Assembly (NCBI GenBank): GCA_001830835.1
Contig: MICJ01000066.1
Location: 7,047-43,761 of the forward strand
DNA from: Syntrophobacterales bacterium GWC2_56_13
Lineage (GTDB): Bacteria; Desulfobacterota; Syntrophia; Syntrophales; UBA5619
DNA: 36,715 nucleotides
Reading direction: 5' to 3'
Shown in pieces: positions 1 to 8,374 of this stretch. Under the pieces are notes generated by a model. The model made no database searches and was not told the origin of the DNA. It saw nothing but the letters and a program-made list of their open reading frames with translations. Made by a program: the position numbers and the translations under genes. Each line of letters begins with the position of its first letter. The stretch's first letter is position 1.

Positions 1-1
1 C

Positions 2-253
2 AATCTGGTCCTGCAAACGCCGAGGGAAGAGACGCCGGACGCGATGATCGCCCACCTCCGCCACAAGGTCGCCTTGGAGAAGGCGGCGGAAAGCCTTATC
101 CGCGCCCGGGACGGCCTGAATAAAGGCCTCCCGCCCGAGTTGGCCGCCCTCGAGATCCGAGAGGCTCTCGACGCTCTGGGCGAGATCACCGGCCGGACAA
201 CAACAGAGGACGTCCTCGAGAGAATCTTCGCCAACTTCTGCATTGGAAAATAG
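2..253 (+). CDS. mnmE: tRNA modification GTPase MnmE, C-terminal fragment
   Basis: This is the 3' end of a gene entering from the left edge; the frame is open from base 2, so the ATG at 44 is internal. MnmE works with MnmG to install the 5-carboxymethylaminomethyl group on U34 of certain tRNAs. The product ends in FCIGK, the near-invariant MnmE C-terminus whose Cys belongs to the active site. The preceding helical segment (LAALEIREALDALGEITG, then TTEDVLERIFANF) matches the C-terminal helical domain. The G domain and the N-terminal folate-binding domain lie outside the window. The next gene starts 17 bp downstream on the same strand, so they are probably co-transcribed. Confidence 0.93.
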   Translation, partial: NLVLQTPREETPDAMIAHLRHKVALEKAAESLIRARDGLNKGLPPELAALEIREALDALGEITGRTTTEDVLERIFANFCIGK

Positions 254-270
254 TTCCTGAGGAGAAAGAG

Positions 271-600
271 ATGCCGGAATACCTGCACCAGGAACCCGGA
301 ACGGAGGTTCGTTTCATCGCCGGCCATTACGCCATCGTTGAAGAGAGGCGGATCGCCCACCGCGGCCGGGAACTCCTTGTTGTCGTCGGTATCGCCGTCG
401 TCGGGAGCGCCTGCTGCGGCGCCCAGGGGTGCCGTTTTCTGAATGTCCCCGGTTACGTCGCGGCCTGGAAGCACCGCCTCACTGAAAACGGCCTGCCTGT
501 AAGCGAGGTCGAACCGGTCGAGGACGAGAAGGAACAGGCGGAGATCCGGCAGATCCTGGAGAGTCAATTCCCCTACTCCCAGATCCTCTTCCCGGCGTGA
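271..600 (+). CDS. Small conserved protein downstream of mnmE, function unknown
   Basis: A 109-residue protein I cannot assign to a named family. The ATG at 271 follows AGGAG (AGGAGAAAGAG) at a suitable distance. Visible features are a hydrophobic core around residues 35-50 (LLVVVGIAVVGSACCG), a Cys-Cys pair and a third Cys close by (SACCGAQGC), and an acidic C-terminal stretch (EVEPVEDEKEQAEI). The Cys cluster could bind metal or reflect a buried core, but nothing shows a function. It sits 17 bp after mnmE on the same strand and has normal regional GC. Its stop lies at the edge of the AT-rich accessory patch. Confidence 0.75.
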   Translation: MPEYLHQEPGTEVRFIAGHYAIVEERRIAHRGRELLVVVGIAVVGSACCGAQGCRFLNVPGYVAAWKHRLTENGLPVSEVEPVEDEKEQAEIRQILESQFPYSQILFPA

Positions 601-625
601 TGCTGAGACGAACCGGAATGGCTCA

Positions 626-799
626 TTATCGGGAGATCCCAAATATGTATCGCCACAGGGTAGATGGTCAACTTTTCTGAGTCGCCGGTATTACAATTAC
701 GTTCTTAAATTACTTGATGATATCGAATATGCAAATGTTGTTGGGAAATTCACATTGACAACGGCCATAGCCAAGGATAAAAAAGGCTCATCCGGTTAA
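626..799 (+). pseudogene. Possible gene remnant without a start codon
   Basis: This frame is open from inside the preceding gene to a TAA at 797-799 and reads plausibly as protein near its end (YYNYVLKLLDDIEYANVVGK). No credible start codon or ribosome-binding site precedes it. Its last codons overlap the first copy of the 22-bp dispersed repeat. It may be the tail of a gene truncated when the downstream cassette arrived. Family not recognised; chance openness is possible. Confidence 0.25.
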
Positions 800-806
800 T
801 GCGTAC
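785..806 (-). repeat. 22-bp dispersed repeat, copy 1 (inverted, two mismatches)
   Basis: On the minus strand this matches GTACGCATCAACCGGATGAA plus two further bases at 20 of 22 positions, compared with the exact copies at 3193 and 19571. Relative to the 3193 copy it is inverted, so the two bracket the AT-rich three-gene cassette. Confidence 0.7.
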
Positions 807-1316
807 TCCCTGTTTTTTTTGATTTGGGATAGTCCATATATGCTTTCAATCCGAAATTAATGAAATCACCTCATCACTGGCATTATATGTATTCACATGC
901 TCAGCAATCAAAAAGGGGTAGTATACCTTTAACTTGAGATATAGTAAGGTTATCAAAATAAAGACATTGGGCGCGTACGTAACCCATAATATAATTAACA
1001 CTTCAACGATGAAACATGATAGCATTTGACTACGAATAAGCGTCAATCCGAAGTTGTTAAAAGGAAGAATATAAATATATTCAAGGCATAGCAGACAATT
1101 TTGGATTGACGCATGAAGGACTGAGCCGCAGCGCAAGGAAGGCACACATTATATTATGGGGTTTCAATCAGGGTATTCCCCATAAATTTAGCAATGAAAT
1201 ATCAATATGAGCGGGATTGTCAATCATTATTTACCACTAATACAGGGCTCCAGATCTACCGCGCAGCGGTTTAGTTCTTCGATTTATAATCAATTAAATA
1301 ATTAGGAATAATTATC
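807..1316. other. AT-rich intergenic stretch
   Basis: About 510 bp without a credible gene. The 99-residue minus-strand ORF here has poor coding character. The 13-mer CTTTCAATCCGAA near 843 recurs in direct orientation near 3124, on the far side of the cassette. A weak promoter-like pair (TTGTCA at 1217, TAATAC at 1238, 15-bp spacer) precedes the TIGR04255 gene. Confidence 0.5.
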
Positions 1317-2066
1317 ATGGCCGAAAAATTACCGATAAAACTAAATAAAGAGCCGCTGTTAGACGCAATTTTTGAAGTGCGTTTTTCCATGATTACCCCT
1401 GCGTCTAACATTTTACCGGGGATTTTTTTTAGCAAGCTCGATGGCGAAAAATCAATTGAGCGATTGCCTGCCGCGGATCTACCCACGCAAATGCGGGATG
1501 CAGAACCTAACTTGCAGTATGCCCCAGTTATGCGAATACACTGGAAAGAATTCGTTCTTTTAATTAGCGATCGAAGCGTTGCTGTTGCTTGCAAAATGCC
1601 TTATGCCGGATGGAAAAAATTTAAAAATGCCATCATTCAGATGGTCAAGATTCTCGATGAAGTTGAGATTCTTGAAAGCATTCAGCGGTACTCTATGAAA
1701 TACATAGACTTGATCCCTATCAAGAACTTGAGTGAGCAGATTGCATCCGTTAACATCAACATCAGCTTAGGCGATCATAAATTGGAAAAAGAGATGTTCC
1801 AGTTTCGGATTGAAATTGTAGATGGTGAATTTATCAACGCCGTGCAAATTGTTTCTTCTGGAGTAGTAAGAACAAAGGACAAAACCACAAAAGAAGGCTT
1901 AATTATTGATATTGACACCATCCGCAAAGTCGATAATCTCAATATCAAGACTTTTCTTTCTGAACTTCAAGAAATATTGGAAAATATCCATGAAAAAAAC
2001 AAAGTAATGTTTTTCAAATGTATTACCCCCACTACACTCGAGTTCTTGGAGCCTATCTATGTATAA
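1317..2066 (+). CDS. TIGR04255 family protein
   Basis: A 249-residue protein with the two ends typical of the TIGR04255 family: an N-terminal LNKEPLLDAIFEVRF segment and a C-terminal TLEFLEPIYV. The family is sporadically distributed and has no agreed biochemical function; members often sit in accessory regions. The start has a modest ribosome-binding site (AGGAAT). GC is clearly lower than in the chromosome on either side, which suggests horizontal acquisition. The stop overlaps the start of the next gene by 8 bp, and a third gene follows within 12 bp, so the three probably form one operon. A role in phage defence or conflict is inferred from context only. Confidence 0.8.
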   Translation: MAEKLPIKLNKEPLLDAIFEVRFSMITPASNILPGIFFSKLDGEKSIERLPAADLPTQMRDAEPNLQYAPVMRIHWKEFVLLISDRSVAVACKMPYAGWKKFKNAIIQMVKILDEVEILESIQRYSMKYIDLIPIKNLSEQIASVNINISLGDHKLEKEMFQFRIEIVDGEFINAVQIVSSGVVRTKDKTTKEGLIIDIDTIRKVDNLNIKTFLSELQEILENIHEKNKVMFFKCITPTTLEFLEPIYV

Positions 2067-2397
2067 CTATTTCATTAATCAAGAATCTGGCACCGTTAGT
2101 TCTGTTACCTTTAGAGGTATTCTCGCTGCACAATTTTTAGCTGATCAGATGAACGTTAAGCAGGAAGACGACCAATATAGACCTCCATACATACGCGATG
2201 TCTACCATTGGTTTGCGACTCCTGCTACTTTTGATCACTTTAGGACCATCGTAATGGGAGAGTACCAGCAGGAGAGTGATCAATTTGAGGTGCATGTTGC
2301 CAAATTCTATACCAAGTTACTTGCCAGTCAAGAATCGCTAGGGGCCGAATTTGAGAAGGTTCTGCATGAGAATTTATGGAATCTTTATGAAAGCTAA
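2059..2397 (+). CDS. Middle gene of the TIGR04255 cassette, function unknown
   Basis: A 112-residue protein with no family I recognise. It starts inside the last codons of the TIGR04255 gene, which suggests translational coupling and a joint function. It has no signal peptide, membrane segment or obvious catalytic motif. It is rich in aromatic residues (YRPPYIRDVYHWF) and looks like a small helical partner protein. Low GC matches its two neighbours. The coupling is the strongest evidence that it is real. Confidence 0.7.
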   Translation: MYNYFINQESGTVSSVTFRGILAAQFLADQMNVKQEDDQYRPPYIRDVYHWFATPATFDHFRTIVMGEYQQESDQFEVHVAKFYTKLLASQESLGAEFEKVLHENLWNLYES

Positions 2398-2408
2398 TCG
2401 GGTGCCTT

Positions 2409-3011
2409 ATGGATCTCAGTATCGATGCCATACAAAATCAAATCCCCTATTACCTGACACAAAGAGACAAAGAAGCCTTGGTTAAGGAGTTAAAGAACTT
2501 TAAATCCATCACTTATTACATAAATCTACATCCTGCCGTTGCTTTGCAAGGGGACGGTTGGTCTGAGTTGGGCTTAATTAGATACGAAACAGGGGAGCGC
2601 AAGCAAGTCCGTGGAATAGTCCTTTCCAACAGCTGTGATATTGATCCAACAAATAAAATGGACATACCGGCCAAACTTTTGTTTGCTCCCATTATTAAGC
2701 TAAAGGCTTATGCAGGGCTACTTGAAAAGGCTAATATTCCAAGAGAAAAAATCTTTGGCAAGTTCAATTCCATCCGTGAGCAGCGGGTAACAACTCTCTT
2801 CTATCTCCCCAAAGGTGCAGGTCTTGAAGATGAATATATCGCCTTGCTCGATGATATTCATTCACTTCCTCTTACGGCATTCTTCGAACAGAAGAATCGG
2901 ACCAAACTATTTACACTTAGCCTTGCCGGTTTTTATCTTTTTGTACTGAAGCTATCTGTGCATTTTTGCCGTTTTAGCGAAGAAGGTGTGATTCGGACTG
3001 AGGCGATTTAA
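2409..3011 (+). CDS. Third gene of the TIGR04255 cassette, SNSCDI-motif protein
   Basis: A 200-residue protein starting 12 bp after the previous stop. The central segment RGIVLSNSCDIDPTNK resembles the conserved [ST]-x-[DS]-C-D-[IL] core found in several uncharacterised accessory proteins; I cannot name the family. The C-terminal 30-40 residues contain a hydrophobic run (LAGFYLFVLKLSVHF) that could be a membrane-associated helix or a buried strand. GC is low, as in the rest of the cassette. It may be the effector partner of the TIGR04255 protein, but that is inference. The 245 bp after it hold the second 22-bp repeat and no gene. Confidence 0.7.
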   Translation: MDLSIDAIQNQIPYYLTQRDKEALVKELKNFKSITYYINLHPAVALQGDGWSELGLIRYETGERKQVRGIVLSNSCDIDPTNKMDIPAKLLFAPIIKLKAYAGLLEKANIPREKIFGKFNSIREQRVTTLFYLPKGAGLEDEYIALLDDIHSLPLTAFFEQKNRTKLFTLSLAGFYLFVLKLSVHFCRFSEEGVIRTEAI

Positions 3012-3192
3012 AAAGCAGAACAATAGAAAATATACCCAAATGGTTTACTCCTAATCCTGTATTCGAAACGTTCACCATGCTGGTGAATTGGCCACCCAAG
3101 ACTCGATAAATATGTCGTTACACCCTTTCAATCCGAATTCAACGATGCTTCGGGAATCGAAGACTCACACTTCGTAGGTGAACGAGAGAGAA

Positions 3193-3214
3193 GTACGCAT
3201 CAACCGGATGAACC
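3193..3214 (+). repeat. 22-bp dispersed repeat, copy 2
   Basis: Begins GTACGCATCAACCGGATGAA and is identical over 22 bp to the copy at 19571. It is inverted relative to the 785 copy. Upstream similarity to the 19571 copy extends loosely: CTTCGTAGGTGAACGAG here against CTTTGTAGGTGAAAGCGAG there. The element is therefore longer than 22 bp and has indels. Confidence 0.8.
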
Positions 3215-3256
3215 TAAAAAAAGACAATTTATTGACACAAAAAAGGTCATCGTCTT

Positions 3257-4555
3257 ATGAGCCGGCATAAAATCATCGTGGCAGATTCGCGTTCCATGCT
3301 GGAAACTGCGAACGAATACGTCCATCTGATCATCACGTCACCCCCCTACTGGCAGCTCAAGGATTATGACAGCGCAAACCAGATCGGATTCAATGACACC
3401 TATGAAGACTACATCAACAATCTGAACCTGGTCTGGCAGGAATGTCACCGGGTCCTGCACGGCGGGTGTCGCCTGTGCATCAACATCGGCGACCAGTTCG
3501 CGCGGTCCGTCTATTACGGCCGGTATAAAGTCATCCCCATCCGGACCGAAATCATCAAATTCTGCGAGACGATCGGTTTTGACTACATGGGCGCGGTCAT
3601 CTGGCAGAAGGTCACGACGTGCAACACCACCGGCGGCGCCACGATCATGGGATCGTACCCGTATCCCCGAAACGGCATCATCAAGATCGATTATGAATTC
3701 ATCCTTCTCTTCAAAAAGCCGGGGGCTCCCCCTCCTGTCGGCAGGTCGGAACGGGAGCAATCCGTCCTGTCAATCGAGGAATGGAATGAGTACTTTGCCG
3801 GGCACTGGAACTTCCCCGGGGAGAAACAGGACAAGCATCTCGCCATGTTTCCGGAAGAACTGCCCAAGAGGCTGATCAAGATGTTCAGCTTCGTCGGAGA
3901 AACCGTCCTCGACCCCTTCCTGGGGAGCGGCACCACCTCGCTGGCTGCAAAGCGTCTCCAGAGGAACTCGATCGGCTACGAAATCAACGACGCTTTCCTG
4001 CCGATCATCCGGAAAAAATTGGGCGCCGAACAGGGAGACATCTTCGATAAGACCCTCATCGAGGTTGTCGAACGCAAAAGCGAGGGCGCAGATTATCGGC
4101 AGAAAATCAAAGAACTGCCGTACCTGTTTGAGGACAAAGTCAAATTCGACAAGAAGATCGATCCCCGAAAGCTGACCTTCGGCTCCAGGATCGAAGCCGG
4201 CAGCAACAACGGAAAGGAGCAATATCTTCATTTTAAGCGCGTTGTCTCCCCGAACACGGTTGAATTCAACAATGACATGATTGTCAGGCTCTTAGGCATC
4301 AAGGGCATGGAAGGGAAAGAGCCGGTGGCCATGAAATGGTTGTGGGATAAACTGAAAGGACAGAGTGTTTACCTGAAATTCGACCAGATCAAATATGACG
4401 AAAACAACCGCCTTCTTTCCTACCTGTACCTGAAAAACAACACGTTCATCAATTTCCATTTCCTACGGTCGAATCTGGTCCAGGTCGACGAGACTTTCCC
4501 GTTTCGATATCATGCCAAGTTCAAATCCGTTGTGGAAGGGGAAAACCTCTCATGA
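3257..4555 (+). CDS. DNA (cytosine-N4) methyltransferase, MjaI-type RM system
   Basis: A 432-residue modification enzyme. Motif IV (TSPPYW, residues about 28-33) precedes the AdoMet-binding motif (DPFLGSGTTSLAA, from about residue 218), the order of beta-class amino-methyltransferases. The SPPYW form favours N4-cytosine over N6-adenine. The C-terminal 170 residues probably carry target recognition. It overlaps the downstream endonuclease gene by 4 bp (ATGA). Because that neighbour is MjaI-like, and M.MjaI/R.MjaI act on CTAG, CTAG is the predicted target. The start at 3257 keeps the expected N-terminal strand (KIIVADSR) that precedes motif IV; the ribosome-binding site is weak. Confidence 0.9.
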   Translation: MSRHKIIVADSRSMLETANEYVHLIITSPPYWQLKDYDSANQIGFNDTYEDYINNLNLVWQECHRVLHGGCRLCINIGDQFARSVYYGRYKVIPIRTEIIKFCETIGFDYMGAVIWQKVTTCNTTGGATIMGSYPYPRNGIIKIDYEFILLFKKPGAPPPVGRSEREQSVLSIEEWNEYFAGHWNFPGEKQDKHLAMFPEELPKRLIKMFSFVGETVLDPFLGSGTTSLAAKRLQRNSIGYEINDAFLPIIRKKLGAEQGDIFDKTLIEVVERKSEGADYRQKIKELPYLFEDKVKFDKKIDPRKLTFGSRIEAGSNNGKEQYLHFKRVVSPNTVEFNNDMIVRLLGIKGMEGKEPVAMKWLWDKLKGQSVYLKFDQIKYDENNRLLSYLYLKNNTFINFHFLRSNLVQVDETFPFRYHAKFKSVVEGENLS

Positions 4556-5136
4556 AGAAAATCAGGATCAAGAATGAGGAAGTTACGCAACTACTTGATG
4601 CGGAAGTCGTTTCGTTTCCCAAATATGCCACCCAGTTGATCAATCTGGCGAATCAGAACGCCCAGGGCACAAGGCCGGAAGTCGTCGGGCAGATGAGCGA
4701 TCTGATTCAACAGTTCAAAGGACGAAAACTCAGGGAATGGGAGGAGTGGTATCTGAACCGGCATCCCGAGGCGATTGAGAAGGCGAAAACCAGGATCCTG
4801 CAGATGATGGAGAATCTCAAGAAGGTCATCACGTTGATCGATGCGGATATGATCGAAGCCTGGGTTCGGGACCTCGTCATTGTCAAAACGTTTGTCGGCC
4901 TCAAATTCCAGGAAGCGATTCTGAAACATATCGCCACCTCTGTTAATAAATCCTATCGATTGTCGGATCCTGAAGAAGAAGCGAGGGGAATCGATGGTTA
5001 TATCGGAGAAACGCCCATCAGCATCAAGCCGCAAAGCTATGAATCGAAACCAATGCTTCCGGAAACCATCGGCGTCCGCATCATCTACTATGAGAAGGTA
5101 AAGGACGGGATCAATCTTTATTTTGAAGAATTTTAA
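4552..5136 (+). CDS. MjaI family type II restriction endonuclease
   Basis: A 194-residue protein matching the MjaI restriction enzyme family as I know it: NLANQNAQGTRPEVVGQMS near residue 32, LREWEEWYLNRHPEA near 60, DLVIVKTFVGLKFQEAIL near 104, and GIDGYIGETPISIKP near 146. The last segment fits a PD-(D/E)xK-like core, with the Asp of GIDGY and the Lys of ISIK as candidate metal and catalytic residues. The length is normal and no truncation is seen. It overlaps the methyltransferase gene by 4 bp, so the pair is translationally coupled. The predicted target is CTAG, from family knowledge rather than from this sequence. Confidence 0.87.
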   Translation: MKKIRIKNEEVTQLLDAEVVSFPKYATQLINLANQNAQGTRPEVVGQMSDLIQQFKGRKLREWEEWYLNRHPEAIEKAKTRILQMMENLKKVITLIDADMIEAWVRDLVIVKTFVGLKFQEAILKHIATSVNKSYRLSDPEEEARGIDGYIGETPISIKPQSYESKPMLPETIGVRIIYYEKVKDGINLYFEEF

Positions 5137-5197
5137 TCAGCAATTTTTTAAGCTGCCGGACATGACGACGATCAATCCCCTGGGAGGTCGGAACACC

Positions 5198-6337
5198 ATG
5201 CACAGGAAGACACTCTTCATCTTACTGGCTCTGATCCTTCTTCTGTTTCTCCCGCTGCCTGGCGTCTGCGCGGAAAAATGCGTACAGACGGAGGGCGAAG
5301 CAGCCATCGTCGACAGAGATCTCCCCTCCGCTAAGACGGAGGCCGTCGCCCGGGCGAAGTGGGCCGCCATTGAGCAGACGGTCGGCACGGAGGTCAAGGC
5401 GGGGAGCATCGTCCAGGACTTCACCCTCGTAGACGAGATCATCAAGACCCAGGCGGCGGGCGTCGTAAAGAGCTACCAGATCCTCGCCCAGGAAAACCGC
5501 GCCGATACGGTTCTGGTAAAGATCAAGGCCTGTGTGGAGCCGAAGATGGCCCAGGAGGCGGTCTCCGCTCTCGCCCTGAACAATGCCGTCGCCGTCTTCA
5601 TCCCGGCGAAGAAACCCTCGGCCAGAGAGACCGATGAATACGAAGAGACGAACATCCTCTCCGAAACCCTGATCGGGAAGCTGATTGAACAGGGATACCG
5701 GGTCGTCGACGTCGCGCCGACCCGGGCGGCCGACGCCGCGGAGATCGAAAGGGCCGTCAAGAGCGGCAGCACCCTCACCGTCCGCAGTCTGATGTATAAA
5801 TTCCTCTCTAATGTGATCATCATCGGGAAGATCGACTACGCCGTCTCTACAAAAAAGGGGGAGGATATCGGCTACGGGCTCTCCATGCCCTTCAACAACG
5901 TGACCGTCCGGATGACCTACCGGATCGTCGCCCGGAACAACAAGACGGGGAATACGGAGATCCTGACGGCGGGGACGGAACAGGCCCGGGGGATGGCCAG
6001 GAGCGTGGAGGATGCCGCGGCGGAAGGGCTGAAGAATCTGGCCGCAAAGCTGACGCCGGCCGTCCTCGACAAGATCGCTTCCTTCATCCGGGGAAACGTG
6101 AAGAAGGTCGCCATCCGGATCAACGGGGTGACCGATCTCGACACCAACCAGGAGATCAAGGGGATGCTCCAGCAGATCGTCTGGGTCACGGAAGTGGAGG
6201 AGAAGCGGATGGGCGAGTTCACCGTCGGCTATCCGGAGAATTCAATATACCTGGCCAACAGCCTCCGTCAGAAGGGACGCTTCAAAATCCTGGACTTCAC
6301 CCCCTATGCCTTGACGCTGGAGTGGATAAAACAATAG
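5198..6337 (+). CDS. Exported protein with FlgT-like N-terminal domain
   Basis: The ORF opens at 5123, but the ATG at 5198 follows GGGAGG and begins a clean signal peptide (MHRKTLFILLALILLLFLPLPGVCA), so 5198 is the likely start (379 residues). After cleavage, EGEAAIVDRDLPSAKTEAVARAKWAAIEQTVG and the following strand (VVKSYQILAQE) resemble the FlgT N-terminal/LPP20-type periplasmic fold. The middle and end alternate alpha and beta, with a second repeat-like unit (residues about 130-270) and a third (about 300-379). It probably acts in the periplasm or at the outer membrane. No flagellar genes are nearby, so a flagellar role is unlikely here. Confidence 0.75.
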   Translation: MHRKTLFILLALILLLFLPLPGVCAEKCVQTEGEAAIVDRDLPSAKTEAVARAKWAAIEQTVGTEVKAGSIVQDFTLVDEIIKTQAAGVVKSYQILAQENRADTVLVKIKACVEPKMAQEAVSALALNNAVAVFIPAKKPSARETDEYEETNILSETLIGKLIEQGYRVVDVAPTRAADAAEIERAVKSGSTLTVRSLMYKFLSNVIIIGKIDYAVSTKKGEDIGYGLSMPFNNVTVRMTYRIVARNNKTGNTEILTAGTEQARGMARSVEDAAAEGLKNLAAKLTPAVLDKIASFIRGNVKKVAIRINGVTDLDTNQEIKGMLQQIVWVTEVEEKRMGEFTVGYPENSIYLANSLRQKGRFKILDFTPYALTLEWIKQ

Positions 6338-6398
6338 GGAGAGGCGATAAGACGCGACCTGAAAGCGATGGGACTGGTAAAACGGCTGGCGCGGTGGA

Positions 6399-6423
6399 AA
6401 TAGGGGGGGCGCCCCTATTTTTC
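6399..6423 (+). terminator. Intrinsic terminator after the exported-protein gene
   Basis: AATAGGGG pairs with CCCCTATT across a short GC loop and is followed directly by a run of T. It lies about 60 bp after the stop at 6337, in the right orientation to end that transcript. Confidence 0.7.
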
Positions 6424-6445
6424 AGGGGGTCCTACGGAGAGAGAT

Positions 6446-6483
6446 CTCGGTAGGGGCCACCCGAAAGGGTGGTCCCTACCGAG
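6446..6483. repeat. Long near-perfect inverted repeat (17-bp arms, GAAA loop)
   Basis: CTCGGTAGGGGCCACCC pairs with GGGTGGTCCCTACCGAG around GAAA, with one non-Watson-Crick position. It lies between two convergent genes, 3 bp from the lipoprotein stop, and could act as a bidirectional transcript end. It has no T-run on either strand. The strength and symmetry also fit a dispersed REP-like element, though only one copy is seen here. Confidence 0.7.
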
Positions 6484-6486
6484 AGA

Positions 6487-7554
6487 TCATTTATTTTGAA
6501 GCTGTGCTTTTAGTTTTTCCTGATTTTTAATCGCCTGTGTAACTCTTGTAAGCGCCAGTGTAATATCGTCATCAGGCTTTCCGATTAATCGATCAGCCTT
6601 TTTATACAGAGGCAACGCAGCAACAACATCACCTCTGCTTTCGGCGCATACACCTAAATTATATGTAATAGATGCCGAATTAGACGCAATAGTGTCCGCC
6701 TCTCCCCATAATTCACAGGCGGCATCCAATCGGTTTTTCCCCGCATAATCAACCCCCTGTTTCAGCTTATCTTTCGCCTGAGAAGAGTCAATGCCATTAG
6801 TCGAATCCATTAATTTTATTTGGCGGACCACATAATAAGGTGCAATGTCTTTACGAAATCCAGCTTTAGCCATTTCGATTGACTGCCCGATGAGCTCACT
6901 TCCACCTTTCGGTGGGGTTCCATCTGTACATCCGGATGATGTTGCCGAACCATTAATGTCTCGTGTATAAATTATTTTTCCCGTTTGTACTTCAATTAAC
7001 TTGGGAGCGAAAGCAAAATAGCCAGATCTCTTAGTACAACTGACGTTGTATTTTCTCCACTGGAGACAATTACCCTGGTAGCAATTTCCTTTAGCATCGC
7101 ACTTCTGCGCGTACTGTGAACATTCTGATCTTTCTTCCGTATATTGCCCTTCCGTAGAATTATATTGAGTAACGGCGCCTGTATATATTCCTTGAGCGCC
7201 GATCAATTTACCCACCTCGGCCGCGGTGCTCTGATCCACCATTCCGCTTTGATTTAATTTCATTTCACCAAGGATCTTATCAATGGCATTCCTATCAACC
7301 ACGGTGAAATAATTTTTCCCGTCTATGCTTATACTGCCCAAAACGCCTTCTATTTCAGAAGTGATTTGCTGCCCTCCCTGACCGCTAAATGGCAATACCG
7401 CAACTGTTTTTGTAAGTGATGCCTGATGATATTCGGCAGGCTGGAGCATGTTGAGCACTATCTTAGTTGCGCATCCGTTAGTCAATAGTACAACGCAGAT
7501 TATAAAGATTACTTTCCCAAAAATACATGAATGCCGTAATCGAATCCTTTCCAT
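6487..7554 (-). CDS. CsgG-like outer-membrane lipoprotein with TPR-like tail
   Basis: A 355-residue protein. The N-terminus is a lipoprotein signal with lipobox LLTNGC, so the mature protein should start at Cys28 and sit in the outer membrane. TKTVAVLPFSGQGG and the following FTVVDRNAIDKILGEMKLNQSG, then AEVGKLIGAQGIYTGAVTQY, are characteristic of the CsgG/DUF799-type fold that forms or regulates secretion pores. A Cys-rich insert (residues about 143-175) interrupts the fold. The C-terminal 100 residues (YNLGVCAESRGDVVAALPLYKKAD) look like a TPR. AAGGAG precedes the start. GC is lower than in the flanking genes. No curli genes are present, so this is a CsgG-family paralogue, not curli CsgG. 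Confidence 0.78.
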   Translation of the reverse strand: MERIRLRHSCIFGKVIFIICVVLLTNGCATKIVLNMLQPAEYHQASLTKTVAVLPFSGQGGQQITSEIEGVLGSISIDGKNYFTVVDRNAIDKILGEMKLNQSGMVDQSTAAEVGKLIGAQGIYTGAVTQYNSTEGQYTEERSECSQYAQKCDAKGNCYQGNCLQWRKYNVSCTKRSGYFAFAPKLIEVQTGKIIYTRDINGSATSSGCTDGTPPKGGSELIGQSIEMAKAGFRKDIAPYYVVRQIKLMDSTNGIDSSQAKDKLKQGVDYAGKNRLDAACELWGEADTIASNSASITYNLGVCAESRGDVVAALPLYKKADRLIGKPDDDITLALTRVTQAIKNQEKLKAQLQNK

Positions 7555-7812
7555 AGCACTCTCCTTAATAAAATTGGGTTAACTTCAATTTTTCACGTTT
7601 GTAAATAGCTATATTAATTATCATTCATTAGTATTGAAGAGACTCAATCAGTGCAATATGCAATAGCTAAAATAAAAAAATGGTCCTTTCATGTCATCGT
7701 CCGCTTTTCATAATTCTTGATAAGAAAGCGCTTTGGCGTCAATTGAGGATACGGAAAGGAATTTTGTATGTCAAGGAGATTTTATCACAACCAGTTGTGT
7801 CGGAATAGGATT

Positions 7813-8271
7813 TTATTCCGGTTGTGCGGACATGGTAGCGGAGAGATGGATGAATCCGATCTGCCGGAGCAGTTTCAATGTGGTTTTCGTTGCCGGGAGA
7901 TCCCCGATCTCCTCCGGCGCGACCCAGCGGGCTTCGAGGGCGTCATCACCCCCCCTTACCTCGCCGCTCACGTAATCCGCCGCCAGATCGACAATCACGT
8001 AATGGAAACGGATGCGGCCGTCTCCGTCCCACTCGCAGACATCACAGGTAAATACCGGATCCCCGGCGCGGATGGTAATCCCGGTTTCCTCCAAGATCTC
8101 CCGTTCCGCCCCTTCTTTCAGGCTCTCTCCCAGTTCGAGCGCCCCGCCGGGGATCGCCCAGAGGCCCAGGGCAGGCGGAACGCCGCGCCGGACGAGAAGG
8201 ATACGGCCTTCCCGCAGGACGACCGCCCCCACGCCTACCCGTGGGCTGTCCGGATATTCACTGCGCGCCAT
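7813..8271 (-). CDS. NUDIX hydrolase
   Basis: A pyrophosphohydrolase acting on a nucleoside-diphosphate-linked substrate that cannot be named from sequence. The full Nudix box is present (GGALELGESLKEGAEREILEETGI, about residues 40-63), including the REIxEE metal-binding core. The ORF track starts at 8322, but the ATG at 8271 has AAGGAG seven bases upstream and gives a 152-residue protein with the usual short N-terminus (MARSEYPDSPRVGVGAVVL), so I prefer it. It lies downstream of the NRDE gene on the same strand, with a 103-bp gap. Confidence 0.9.
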   Translation of the reverse strand: MARSEYPDSPRVGVGAVVLREGRILLVRRGVPPALGLWAIPGGALELGESLKEGAEREILEETGITIRAGDPVFTCDVCEWDGDGRIRFHYVIVDLAADYVSGEVRGGDDALEARWVAPEEIGDLPATKTTLKLLRQIGFIHLSATMSAQPE

Positions 8272-8374
8272 GCTTTGCTCCTTGCGATACTCGGGGACAG
8301 CGCCCCCTGTTTTCCCTTTCAAAAGCGGCGAAGTCCCCTCCCTGAAAAATTCTCGACATCAGGGCTCCGTCCCC

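Noticed and set aside
846-1145. Minus-strand ORF of 99 residues in the AT-rich gap
   Set aside because: Random-looking composition, no ribosome-binding site, no family resemblance; an open frame in AT-rich DNA.
3229-3259. TTGACA-N17-TTATGA promoter before the methyltransferase
   Set aside because: The -10 would overlap the start codon, and residues encoded there belong to the conserved N-terminus, so it cannot be the promoter of this start.
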